From: Galaxea fascicularis
Lineage: Eukaryota > Cnidaria > Anthozoa > Scleractinia > Euphylliidae
Assembly: GCA_948470475.1 (NCBI GenBank)
Contig: OX419336.1
Coordinates: 1,906,001-1,970,000 of the forward strand
Length of the DNA: 64,000 nucleotides
Direction of reading: 5' to 3'
The notes under the pieces were generated by a model that saw nothing but the letters and a program-made list of their open reading frames with translations, made no database searches and had not been told where the DNA came from. The translations under genes and the position numbers were made by a program. Below, piece by piece: positions 1 to 11,061 of this stretch (position 1 is its first letter; each line of letters begins with the position of its first letter).

Positions 1-670
1 TTTAGACAACACTCCTTTGCACATTGCTAACATTTGTGACAACTACATCAATAATATGAAAAGTCGACTTTCTCCTCATTTACAAGTAGCAAGGTGGCAC
101 TTGACAGTCTAACGACCGGGTGAGCTGTGGCACTCAGATTCGAATTTTCAAATGGTTTAGTCCGGATTACATGGGAAAATCAAGAACATTTCGTACAAGT
201 CCGCAAATCGCATTCTTTTAAATATAACAGACCCCTCCTCCTTGAGGTATTACGCGGAACTCGAATTCGGGAAGAAGTCGGGTGTAAAATTCGCTGAGCT
301 GGTCTCGCTCGACTCTTCACCTAGCCGGTGTCTTCATTTGTTTTATACCCCGCTATGCAGCCTTTTTTTTTTTACCAGAAGTCTTGGAAAGCGAAACCAA
401 GCGACATCAGTGCGGGATGTTTGCTGTTATCACCAAGAAGCCGAGTAGAGACAAATCCGTGCGTAATCAACTTCGATTAATGTCATTACCTATTCACCAG
501 TCTGCGTGTTAGCTCTGAATTTTGGTCTTCCATATATATACTTGTTGCGAAGACTAATGCGAAATTTAGAGGAATGTAAGGCTAATAAAATGTTCCCTTG
601 CTCGTTATCACTGAGGCCATCTCCACACTTACTTTACAGATTTTAAAACTCGGTGTATTATACTCCTTAC
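1..670. other. left edge, no gene recognised
   Basis: No recognisable coding region or repeat was found on either strand. The neighbouring lectin gene runs on the minus strand towards the left edge, and its C-type lectin exon ends in a good splice donor. At least one further 3' exon should therefore lie here or beyond the window, but I could not identify it. Confidence 0.4.
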
Positions 671-2860
671 CTCGGTATTTCTTGCAGACGAACCCACATT
701 TCTCACTGCAGTTGCTGTAGTACCACAGTCTATCCAAACCACGATGTACACACGTTTCAGTTTCGTTGTTTTGTTCGAGGCTCGAGTTCAGCTTTGAAAA
801 TTTCCACACATTTCCATCTACCCATGAAGGCTCCGAGCTTCCAGAGTTCTTTTGCAATCCGATATGCAAACATGAAGAGATTTTTTTATTCTTGAATGCG
901 TTTTCCAGGAACTCGAACTCTTCTTTACTTCCTATACTGAGAAGATTTGCAAGATATGAATCGCATTTCTCTCTGGCCTCGTACCATGTAAGTTTCCATT
1001 CGGGTTCGATGTGGTAGCAGAATTGCAAGCTTGCTATCCACGAACCATAACAACCCTTGTTTGAAAAGTATATTCCTGCAGATAAATAAATAATTTTTAT
1101 TCTTCACATGCAGGAGACACTCTAATCTACAAGCTGGTACATAATTTAACGTTTTGGCACTTTTCTTTGGAGTTTGTGTTCTTCTGTTTTACGTACATCT
1201 ACAGCTGGTTTGAATCAACATTCATCATTGTTCATTTCAAATTAAAGTATTTGTTCAGTATAGTGAAATACATGGCAAAGTGATCGTCTTTTGTGTGTTA
1301 GCTCCCTCGAACAATCTACAGGTACCCATGTTTATCATAAATGATCAGCTAGACAAAATGAAAGGTGAGGTAAAGCTTAACAAACCGTACTGGGGAAAAA
1401 AATCTCGCAAAACAGCCGAACAACCATACCTTGCACGTTTTCCGATAACTGAAGAATCGTTTCGCTGGAGAGGGAATAGTGCCACAGGACCAACATTGCT
1501 AGCTTTATGGGAAACTTGGAGTGGACACCAGGGTTTGACTGCGTAATAGAGCCCACCTTCATCGACCAATCACAAGCGCACTTTACATGCGGACAAGAGA
1601 CGTTAGCAATCACTTCAATGCGCGTATCACCCAACCTGTGGACAATGAATCCAAATCAAAACAATGATTTACTTAAAACCTTACTAAAAAGCTATATTTC
1701 AAAAGACTTTTTGCAACCACAAAGCACTGATTTAAAAGGGCTATATTCTCCTTTCACTCTGGTGCACAAGCAATGCATGACTGTCGGCAAGTAAAACACA
1801 AAGAATGCTGCACCTTGTACCATTAATAAAGAGGTATACATTCCCAGTGGAGTTCCAAGTCAGCGTCACGTGATGCCAAGTGTTCTGTAAAAGACTGGCA
1901 TTCACACTTGCTACACTCCAAGTCTTCCTTAGCTCCAGGCTTCTTATGGTGGCGTTTATTTCACCGTCATTAGTGCGAACGATGCTGAGCCCGCAATCCC
2001 AACTTCCAAAACCAATAAGTCCTTGAGTTGTGTTAGCTTCGTGAAAAGCTACCCAAAATGCAATAGTGAGTCCTGTTTGGTTGCAGTATTTAACGTCGAC
2101 ATAACATGAGTTGAATCTCAAACCCAAATCCACCCATGCGTCTTCACCATAGAGATCAAGGGCGATATGAGGTGGAGACCACGTGACCTCAGCGTCTCCT
2201 ACGAATGATGGTAGGAAAGATAAAAAAAAAATACAAATAACTAAATGACTCCGACTAATTCACTTTAAACTTTCCTCTGAATGTTCCTTGTGTCTTCTTT
2301 GATGAGAATGTTAAACTCGGGTGGAAACGCTATAGCGCTGTACCGCCATGATTTCATTTTTTCACATAAGGTGTTTCTGAAAAGTCCTTTTAGTCAGACT
2401 GAATAACAGCATAACGAGGAATTCGGTAAAACGTAGATCCAATTGTTTCCACGAATAGATTAAATAATGGTGCCGAGACGTTTATGACTGATTTCTAGTC
2501 GAAATATATTCGTGTTTGCGGTTTTGCGTTACTTCGCCCTGTGATTGGTTGGTAAAACTCACCCCACTTTATCAACCAATGAGAAGCAAAACCAAAACCC
2601 TTGCCGCAACCAGTTCTGATGTGTGCACATTTTCCGCGCTTTAAGCCTAATTATTGATTTTTGTGGTTTGTTTTATTCAGTAATGGCTTCATTTTCGTTC
2701 ACGACACGCAAAGGAAAACCGCTCTATTACCTAAAACTTTTCCGTTCCACCTGTCCAACTTGCTCCAGTCATAGACGTATGAATAACCGAGCTCATTGAG
2801 AGGCCAGTAATGATCAGCATCAGAAAGAAGCGCATGAGTTGATGTCACCAGAAACAGCAC
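671..2860 (-). CDS. LamG-like + C-type lectin domain protein, partial gene
   Basis: Three minus-strand exons are visible. Exon 2860-2731 encodes a hydrophobic stretch (VLFLVTSTHALL, probable signal peptide) followed by ADHYWPLNELGY, a typical start of a laminin-G/concanavalin-like domain. Exon 2198-1814 joins it in phase and supplies the domain core (TGLTIAFWVAFHEA, LIGFGSW, TWHHVTLTWNSTGNVYLFING). Exon 1075/1055-671 encodes a C-type lectin domain (CYGSW, WYEAREKC, PSWVDG, YYSNCSEKCGFVC) and ends at a gtaagg donor. The lectin domain keeps the structural cysteines but lacks the EPN/QPD and WND calcium-site motifs, so calcium-dependent sugar binding is doubtful. The splice from 1814 (phase 2) to the lectin exon is not phase-compatible directly, so a linking exon probably lies in 1080-1810. 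The first exon with the ATG and the terminal exon were not found. The product is expected to be secreted or cell-surface. Confidence 0.7.
2520..2645 (-). repeat. dispersed repeat, copy 1 (partner at 37660-37790)
   Basis: The reverse complement of this stretch resembles 37660-37790 over about 120 bases. Shared features are an AGCGCGG(G)AAAA motif, a block reading TTTTGGTTTTGCTTCTC, and two CCAAT/ATTGG-containing halves in inverted orientation. It lies in an intron of the lectin gene. I infer a short non-autonomous element. Confidence 0.5.
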
Positions 2861-2909
2861 CTGGACAAACGTGACGGCTTGTTAGTTCCCTTGTATTTGT
2901 TTTGTATAT

Positions 2910-2943
2910 TTGTTTGTTTGATTGATTGATTGATTGATTGATG
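2910..2943. repeat. (TTGA)n microsatellite
   Basis: A short array of the tetranucleotide TGAT/TTGA is directly visible. It may be the tail of a degraded retroelement, but no body is recognisable next to it. Confidence 0.8.
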
Positions 2944-4418
2944 TTAGTTTGTATCGGCTCGTATGTTTCTGTTCTTTCGTTTTTGTTACGCAGCATACTT
3001 AGGCCTCATTGGTCATTATGTCGGAGTTAAGAGTATTCTTTTACACCTATTTTGTTACAGTATTTCAAGAATATTTTTAGCTTAGTCATGAGTTTCATTT
3101 CACACTGAAGGAATACGACACGCCAAGAGAACAAATAAACATGGAAGCGAATGCAGATATACTACAGCATAAGCCGGATTGCATTTGACAGTACAATACC
3201 GATAAAGAGACTAACAGATTTTTGACCAACAAAAGTTTTATTGAAACCCGCCAGTCACTGTTTACAGTCTTCGATTTCACACACGTGACAAGGCGGCCAT
3301 GTTGGTGTTGAAAACAATACAAATTTGCATAAAAATAAAGTTTAGTTCCCAGCGGAGAGACAGACTATTGCTCTTGACCACCAACATGGCCGCCATGATG
3401 TCGCATGAAATCCAGCAATGGACGAAACATGTCGAATCTGATAAGTATAGTAAACAAAAACACAAAACCTATTTTCTTTGCTCCAGTGATGACTTCTGTA
3501 AAACTTCAACCACTCACTGACAACGGTTTTTTTTAATTTGCTGCTTTGTCCAAGCAGTAAACAGAACGTTGGCACGAACATTTGTTTAGAGCGTTGAAGT
3601 TTCGTCTTGCATCAAGGTGAAGTTTCGCCCTAACTAAAGCAATAGAGCTCCGTTACAGACGAAATTTCACCTGTTTTCTCGACGCAAAATTGGGGAAAAT
3701 TCGTTCGCAATTTACGATGTCGCACTTAACCAAACAATTATACAGTCGTTTTGTGATGAAAAGTCAATATCAACGAAGCTTTCCTTACGTAAAGTAGGTC
3801 ATTTGATCTCGGAACAAAGACGTCTTTCTAGATGAAAATATTGGCTCGACAACATGTTTTGGGTACACCTGGATTATTTCTTGTTGCCGTACTAGAGTCC
3901 CATCAGACTACGCTTAAAAGACTATAGTCATGTAATATAAATCAGTTACCAAGTTGATTCAGAAAGCTAAGTGACGGGAAGTTACTATGATATTACTATT
4001 ATAATTTTTCATTAATAAGTTTTTTCATTTTGACCATTAGCGTTTGAATGTCTGTCTTGGTCTAAAGAATAAACGATTTTGTTGATAATAAATTCGTGTT
4101 TTGTAGTTGTATTGCTTAATTATATCAATCATTTCTTATTATTAGAATCGTACGTCTGACGTTTGCTAGTGAAGTTACTTACGGGTATATATTAAATATT
4201 TCTCTATATTTTCACGTGTATGCTGTTATCAAACTCCAAAAAGGAGAATAGGAAATACACCTTTTTGAACCGTTTTATCGCTCAGTCAGTTGTGGAGTGA
4301 AACTAATGATATAATATATATAATAATCAGTTTAATTACTCTTTTTGTAGCTTAACAGCTAAATTACAAGAGTGGTCAAAGTACTAATCATATATATACG
4401 TTAACGTGAAACATTTTA
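2944..4418. other. gene-free stretch
   Basis: Only short open frames without recognisable domains or codon continuity. The missing first exon of the lectin gene could lie here, but no candidate stood out. Confidence 0.4.
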
Positions 4419-5083
4419 CTAAGAATATTTATATGTAATAAATTTGTCGAGACGGTTAGTAGGGGCCATCGCAGGATCCTCTCTGAAGGTGCCTGGACGT
4501 AGATTGAATCCATGGGACACAGTTGTGCGCTGTGGTAGCAAGTTAGCAAGGACACCAGTGTCCTGAACTCTCTGGATAAACTTAGTGCATGCTGCGGCGC
4601 GCCGATCTGAGAGAGTACAAAGACCACAGTGCACAAGTGCGTCCCTGTAAGGAAGACCAGGAAAGATTATCTCTAAGGCTTTTTTCTTCACACCTTCAAT
4701 TAAGAGGCTAAGATAATCCCGCAAATCTGTCCAAACTGGGGACGCATACTCCAACACTGAACGGATCAGGCTGGAGTACACCAGAACTAACTCCCCTTCC
4801 ATCACACCTGACGTTTTCAAACAACGCAGTGCGTACAGGTGTTTGCACGCTCTCTGAACAATGTACTCGCAGTGCAGTCCAGCATAAATTATCAGTAACA
4901 TACACACTAAGCCACTTATACGTGTGGACGCGCTCGATTTCGGACCCAGAAAACTGCAAAGGAGGAGGATGGTGCGGTATATAGTGTAAGAAATCAATAA
5001 ACATCTCCTTGCACTTCACTGGGTTGAGGCGTATGCCATGCTCACTAGCATAAGTGCAAACTACTTTGAAACGTTCACAATGC
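4419..5083 (-). mobile_element. LINE reverse transcriptase C-terminal remnant, frameshifted
   Basis: Two overlapping minus-strand frames together read like the C-terminal end of a non-LTR retrotransposon reverse transcriptase. One gives YASEHGIRLNPVKCKEMF followed by an HTYKWL-type motif. The other gives HLYALRCLKTSGV, VYSSLIRSVLEYASPVW and PYRDALVHCGL. The change of frame near 4900 shows the copy is dead. Its upstream end is cut at 5084, where another element's tail begins. The family (jockey/CR1-like) is a guess from the motif style. Confidence 0.75.
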
Positions 5084-5345
5084 TTTCAATCAATCAATCT
5101 TTATTTCACCACACACATAGAAGCTTACAGTGGATGATCGAGGGAGAGGGAAACGGCAGGCTCCTGCTCATCATAAAAGCGTGAAAATTCTCGCATTTTA
5201 ACTTGTCTCGTTCCTTTGAGAAGTGGAGCCAACAGGACAGAAATGAGCTAATATCAAGCAGAGTTCTTACAGTTTTGGGAAAACCCTTATTTCACTCCGA
5301 CGTTTGCCGTTTGGCGTAAACCTCATGCTTAATCTCTCTAATAAT
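5084..5345 (-). mobile_element. nested retroelement 3' tail in the LINE copy
   Basis: Read on the minus strand, the segment ends in AATAAAG followed by a repeated ATTG tail. This is the usual 3' terminus of CR1/L2-like LINEs or SINEs that share such a tail. It abuts the interrupted reverse transcriptase exactly where the coding similarity stops, so it is probably a later insertion. No coding sequence is visible in it, and its upstream boundary is uncertain. Confidence 0.45.
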
Positions 5346-8300
5346 AAAAGAAGGAAGAAGTGGTAAGGAGACCTCGGGAAACCTCAAGGCTTATGCTAAT
5401 AGGTTCCCTTGGAGATGTATTGAGACTTATTTCTTAGCATGCTGTGGCAAGTCTGTAAAGACTACAAAGACATGAGAGATATATGTATTGAGATTTACTA
5501 TTAACATGGGGGATTGCAGTGGCAAGACTGTAAAGACATAACAGAGTCGGACATTTCATACATTTAACTGAAGAAATCAAGAAGCTTTCTTTTAAAGGTG
5601 GATAAAGTAGGGGAAGAATTATTTAAATAATTGAAAATTGTAAAGCATTGCATATTTTTGGCCCTCGAAAAAGTATAGTGAATTGTTTGGTATTAGTTCG
5701 GCAGGTATGCGGTCGAAAATTAGCTTTCCAGTGTTATAGCCCACTATAGTCCACCGCAAGAACGTTCATGATACACTATTATATAGGTATTATTGATCTA
5801 TTAATATTTATACCAACCTCGAAAACGATGACTGATTTCAACGGTGCAGACGTCATCTTCGTGATGCCTTCAATGCTAAACTCCAAGCAACAGAGGAAGA
5901 AAGAAACTCCGTTTGACTGAGTTGGTAGGCTGTCTGATCAAATTTAAAATAGAACGTAGCCTTAAACCACTGATTTCTTAAAACTCACCAAAACATTTCT
6001 TTGTAAGGAGGTGACAGTGAGCACTATTTCAGCACCTTAATTCCCAACTTAGTACCCTCAGTAATTCGTTTTTTTTTTTTTTCTGTTTTCGGTTTTTCGT
6101 ATATCATTCTGTGGAGTCAAAGAGCGTAATCTAGCTATGCCGCCAGTGCGATTTACAGACGTCAAACAAATATCTCATGAGAAAACATAGTACGCGGACA
6201 GTTTTATACTAACAATCTGTGGCAAACAGCATAAAGTGAAGTAAAATTGTAAACCGTTTAAAGACTCAAGCGGTGTTTTTAAAACCAGTTTTGGCTGCAA
6301 AATAAATTTCTGTTTCAGTTCTAGCTTATGGGCAATCGCAAAATGTCAAATAAGTCATCTCGGTAAAAGGAAAAGTGACGGATTGAAGCCTCTAAGCAAA
6401 ATGAAAATGACCAGTTGTCAAAACAGACGTCTGAAAAACCAATTTGCCTTCTCCACAACTTTAATTGAGATTCACTGAAATTACCATTATATAGGTAAAC
6501 AACGATCAATATAGTTTTCAATTCTAATTATTTTGAATACGACCGAATATATTTTTCTCCATTTTCCTCATTAGCCTTTTGCATTGTTTTTTGCGCCGGT
6601 TTTTCTAGTGTAAGTAGTTAACAACATTATTAAGTTGTGTTAAATGCGTAATCTATCCTTCGAAACGCAACCTTTTTTTCTGCTTTGTTGCTCTTAGTTA
6701 TCTGTCTTCCGTAAACTTATCTTAATTAATTTCTAGGACCTTCCTTTTAGTTTCTCTCTTGAAGACCAACGAAGTCAAATTGTTACTGAGCTTTGATTCG
6801 TTTAGGAACACTCTGCCTTTTGTGCATATTCATAATTCTGTGAATGACCATTTCACTTTAATTTTCTATATTTTTGTACATGAATTAGGATTTTTTTCTG
6901 TTACACTTTGTTTGCCAACCCTTTTAAACGAAGAGAACTTAGTGATAGGATTTCCGTAATCAATGTTGAAAATTCAAACACTAGCTCCTATCAATTTCTC
7001 TTTGTAATGAGGCAGCAATGTCCAACGAAATTAAATTGCCACCTTAACTTATTTCAAAATGTTCTAGCTTTCTTAGTTCAACTCACCAAATTGTCAGAGA
7101 ATTCCTGTTGAATGATTATCCTGTAGGCAGATAATCTAAGTTTTCTATATTTAAAGCGTGAGATATCTGCTAAGACGGACGAAACCACTGGTTAATCAGT
7201 ATCCGCGGAATGCCAGATGAATTTGATTAACAATGATCGATGACTTAAAAAAAAAAACCAGACCAAACGAAGGCCAAAAATGCAATTCCACTTATCAGCT
7301 GTTTATCAAAATTACGCATAAGACCTCGCTTTGTTGTGACAATGTCCTACTGAGCGGATGGAAAAGAGAGATCCCACTTAACAAAGCTATTTACCAGGTG
7401 AAGACTGAAAATGTACCAAACAAAATGATGTTACTCTTTGAAATCTACCTAGGGGATAAGATTGAATTGAATTGCTCTCTTGTTGCAAAACTTGATGGCT
7501 TTATTAACGATAGAAATTATTTATCATCCTTCATAACATTGCATTCACAGGAAAAACAATTGATTAGACGCCTGTGCGAACAAAATGTTCGTGGGATGAA
7601 AAACGTTATGAAGATCGATCCAATTTTGACATTTTTTTTTCTCTTCCAAGCGTGTAATCTCAAAATGAACTGATTTTTGTGGTCTTCAAACTATTACTTA
7701 GGCATTTTACTTCCAAAACGAATTTTACGATATCATTTGGTGTGTTGTGAGTTGCACGATTTATTAAACCTACCGTAATTGTGGTCTAATTTAAACCAAC
7801 ACTAGATTCTCTACATATTCCTATCGAAACTCAGAGTCGACCTTGTTTAAGGATAACACCCGACTCGAAATAATATTTTATACAACTATCCCCCAGGGCA
7901 AAGGTATACATTGTTATTCACCGACCCTGGGGGGTATACACCGTATTTTCCAAATCCGATGGAAACGTCAGTTAAGAGGTTTGTTTACGTTTTCATTGAC
8001 CCTGTTTACGAACAATTTGGAGATTTTATTAAATGCATTTTATGACTTTCTTGCAAATTCAGTGCGAAAATAATTTCCACCCATCAATAAACAACAAAAT
8101 TTCGTCTTCCAACGGTTTCACGAAACGAGGTGCCATTTTGACTCCCGTACCAAAACAGTGAAAAGCCAAGGATATTCCCAGTTACGCGAGCCAATTAAAA
8201 CACGCGAAAATTCCTACCCACTGATTTGGTAAATACTAAAAGGTTCTATGTTTATATTAATTGTCAATATGGAAAGATATACTAGTTCAGTATGCAATGC

Positions 8301-8372
8301 AGGTTGTATATTACGAGAAAGCTTTACATGACTATTTACACCAGGTCATAGAAAATAAGCAGCCCTACTGTG
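5346..8372. other. gene-poor stretch with one unassigned open frame
   Basis: No recognisable exon. The longest open frame, 7233-7673 (+, 146 codons), contains a lysine-rich start, no membrane segment and no domain I recognise. Without splice sites or homology it may be chance. A short inverted repeat (CCCCCAGGG / CCCTGGGGG) lies at about 7890-7935. Confidence 0.35.
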
Positions 8373-8399
8373 ACACACACACACACGCACACACACACA
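8373..8399. repeat. (CA)n microsatellite
   Basis: A nearly pure CA dinucleotide array with a single G interruption. Confidence 0.9.
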
Positions 8400-8637
8400 A
8401 CAAACGCAGTGCACGATGGGAAGGTTCGTGGAAAACTGCCAAATATACAACGGCTTTCCTGCATTCTGATTAGCTGTACATGCTTTTCTACGACATGGTA
8501 TAAATGTAATATACTAAACTTGCACTTGCACATCCTGCTTAAGCTATGTTCGTAGTTTTTTCAGTTACTAAAATGGGACGATTGCAATATACTGAAATTT
8601 AATATTTAACAATTATTCACCCAATTGGAGGTGAATA

Positions 8638-8686
8638 GTGGTTGATATTCACCGAGCCGCGAAGCGGCGAGGTAAATATCCACCAC
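8638..8686. repeat. imperfect hairpin repeat with GAGCCGCGAAGCGGC core
   Basis: The two halves, GTGGTTGATATTCACC... and ...GGTAAATATCCACCAC, are imperfect reverse complements around a GCCGCGAAGCGGC centre. Another stretch with a similar GGTGCGAAGCGCC core lies near 9032. Both look like pieces of short interspersed elements. Confidence 0.5.
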
Positions 8687-8690
8687 TTTC

Positions 8691-10108
8691 GTCGACACTG
8701 TAGCGTTTTTCCCGCTACAGTGCGCCCATTCATTGGTCAGTTCATGGTCACATGACATCTAACAATGTAACTGTGTACCGCAAAATTCCATGAGTGGGCA
8801 ACATTGCGAAAAATGTGACGTCAAACGGGAAACAGTTCACTGTTACCCGCGAAATGATGACCGCTGTTGCACGTGATCAGAGTGTGCAGTTGAAGGTGGC
8901 CTGATGTTGTCGCTGGAATCTCAGCGCGTTTTTCAAAATTTGCTTTTGTTTTTGTTTTCCACCGGTTTGATCCATTTGTTTTGCCATATAACAAATCACT
9001 TACAAGAGATTCTCGGAAAACTTTACGAGACGAGGTGCGAAGCGCCGAGAGGAAAAAAATAACCTCTGGTTGCACGAATGCTGAACCTCATTTCCGTGCT
9101 GTGCTGTCGCTTGGGAAACCACTTTAGGCTGCACTCCAACTTCGAGTTTTTTTCAGTTTTTTATTATTTTGTTGACTCTTTCTACGCCTGAGCCGTAACA
9201 GAAAATCGTTCTCCAACATTTGCCATAATTATTTAAATACCCACAAATTAAACCCACGTTTTTGTGGCTATTATTTGTTTTCTTTTCATACCTTTTTTGT
9301 TGGTTGTTATTTGAAATTTTAATGACTGCCTAATTTGTACATAGCTTGGGAAGATAAACTTCACACAAAAATGAAATGTTTGTCTGCATAACGGATTTAA
9401 ATGTTCCTTCTTTCCTTACTATTCGTTACCACACACTCGATAAAAGTCGCGGTTATGATTTTTAAATTATTAATTGCTTGTTTAATTATGTGGGATGAAT
9501 TGTCTCTGTTAGCTTAAAACATTACTGCGGGTTTCGCTCAAATCCGTTAAGAAAACATGCTGTGAAGAAATGTTTTCTAAAGACATGCTTGTCGCTAACC
9601 ACTGGTAAACTTTTCATGTCGTTGTTTGGAAGCAAGATGGATTAATTGTGCACGTGCACATCCATCTTGCACTGATAGCAGTGGTCTGAAAAATATAATT
9701 TTGTGAGCCTTACAATTACTGTAGCTAGATTGACGAATATTTAATTGCTAGCCACATAAATGTAGTTTGAGAATCCCCCGAGTTCTAAATTTTGGATATT
9801 CAAAAAAGCATTAAGACATTCTTTTGCCGGCAACTATACGTGCATTTTGCATTGTGACTCAAACTGTACTGATTCGCTTTCGGATCAGAGTTACTATAAC
9901 ATGTATAATTAATGTATGGGGCTGTGCGGAAATCTTTCCTTTTATCTGGAATGATAGACAATTTGGACTGCATTTTATTATTTTTGTCATTTCTTAAACT
10001 TCCATTAGTTAACTGTGGCAAACATAAATTCACTTTGACCGAACTTGGCTTCACTGTCGAGCACGACAGCGAGGTTTCGCTTCCTGCTGACGCTTGCGTC
10101 GCACGATA
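8691..10108. other. gene-free stretch
   Basis: No exon-like open frames with recognisable domains. A related GCGAAGCGC palindrome lies near 9032. Confidence 0.4.
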
Positions 10109-10157
10109 AGGCCTGGTTCACACTAGCGACATAACGACATAATTACATAATCATAAT

Positions 10158-10232
<75 letters not shown>

Positions 10233-10272
10233 GTGTTGTTCACACTAGAGACCTAAAACATCAACATGAGGA

Positions 10273-10315
<43 letters not shown>

Positions 10316-10343
10316 TTATGTCGCAAGCGTGAACCAGGCTTAA
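10109..10343. mobile_element. MITE-like element with GCCTGGTTCAC terminal inverted repeats
   Basis: The left end reads AGGCCTGGTTCACACTAGCG. The right end reads, in reverse complement, AAGCCTGGTTCACGCTTGCG. Inside both ends are repeated CGACATAA / TTATGTCG units, and a third GTTCACACTAG copy lies in the middle near 10235. No coding capacity. A TA or TTAA target duplication is possible but not certain. Confidence 0.7.
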
Positions 10344-11061
10344 TATTCCACGCCCGCCTTAAGACACTAAAAAAATAATGGATTTTGGTATCTGGTTACA
10401 CAAATACAAATTTAGATAACGCTGTTTTGACCTACCCATTCGCTTACAGAAAGGAGTCCAGAAAAAACCATTCCTAGAGATACTGCTGGGAAGTGTTTCA
10501 GTTTGGCAAAACCATTCAATTTGGCGGCTCGCTAAAGCAAAACAACTTAACTATATTATTGGAGCTGCGCTACTGATGTAGGATGAAGATCTTGCTAAGT
10601 AGCTAAGTTTAATAGGCGATTTCTTTAACTTTCTCGGTTAGTCTAATATTTATACATATAACGTACAACGAACGACAACGAAAGAGTCGGGTACAGTCGG
10701 GTTGTTTTTCAAAATCGGGTGCAAATTTCGTTGTCGTATGCATTATTAATAGTGGACAATTAGTACGGCATGGTGACTGATTGATTGTTTTTCAAGTTTC
10801 TTACTCTTCCCAAGGCTTCATGTGAAAATACCGAAAGCAAACACTGCTATTTAAAATATTCCTGTCTTCTTCGCAGGAAACAAAGACTCTGGAAATTTAT
10901 GTCTAATTTGACTAGACATTAAAGTCAGAAGCTTTCGTCATTGTGAAGGATTACATGTAATGTTATTGTTATGATAGTTTGTTTCTTTACCTTTGCAACG
11001 ATACAAAACCTATTCAAGGGTTGAATTAACGTCTTCCATTTCCGTTCACAAATCTCTAGAT
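10344..11061. other. upstream region of channel gene A
   Basis: No coding exon is recognisable. This is the likely promoter and 5' leader region of gene A, but I see no decisive core promoter element. Confidence 0.3.

Noticed and set aside
1377..1634. Linking exon of the lectin gene between LamG and lectin exons
   Set aside because: Two overlapping frames (one with GPVALFPLQRND) are suggestive of LamG-like sequence, but neither has splice sites that satisfy both neighbouring phases by eye, so it was not added to the gene model.
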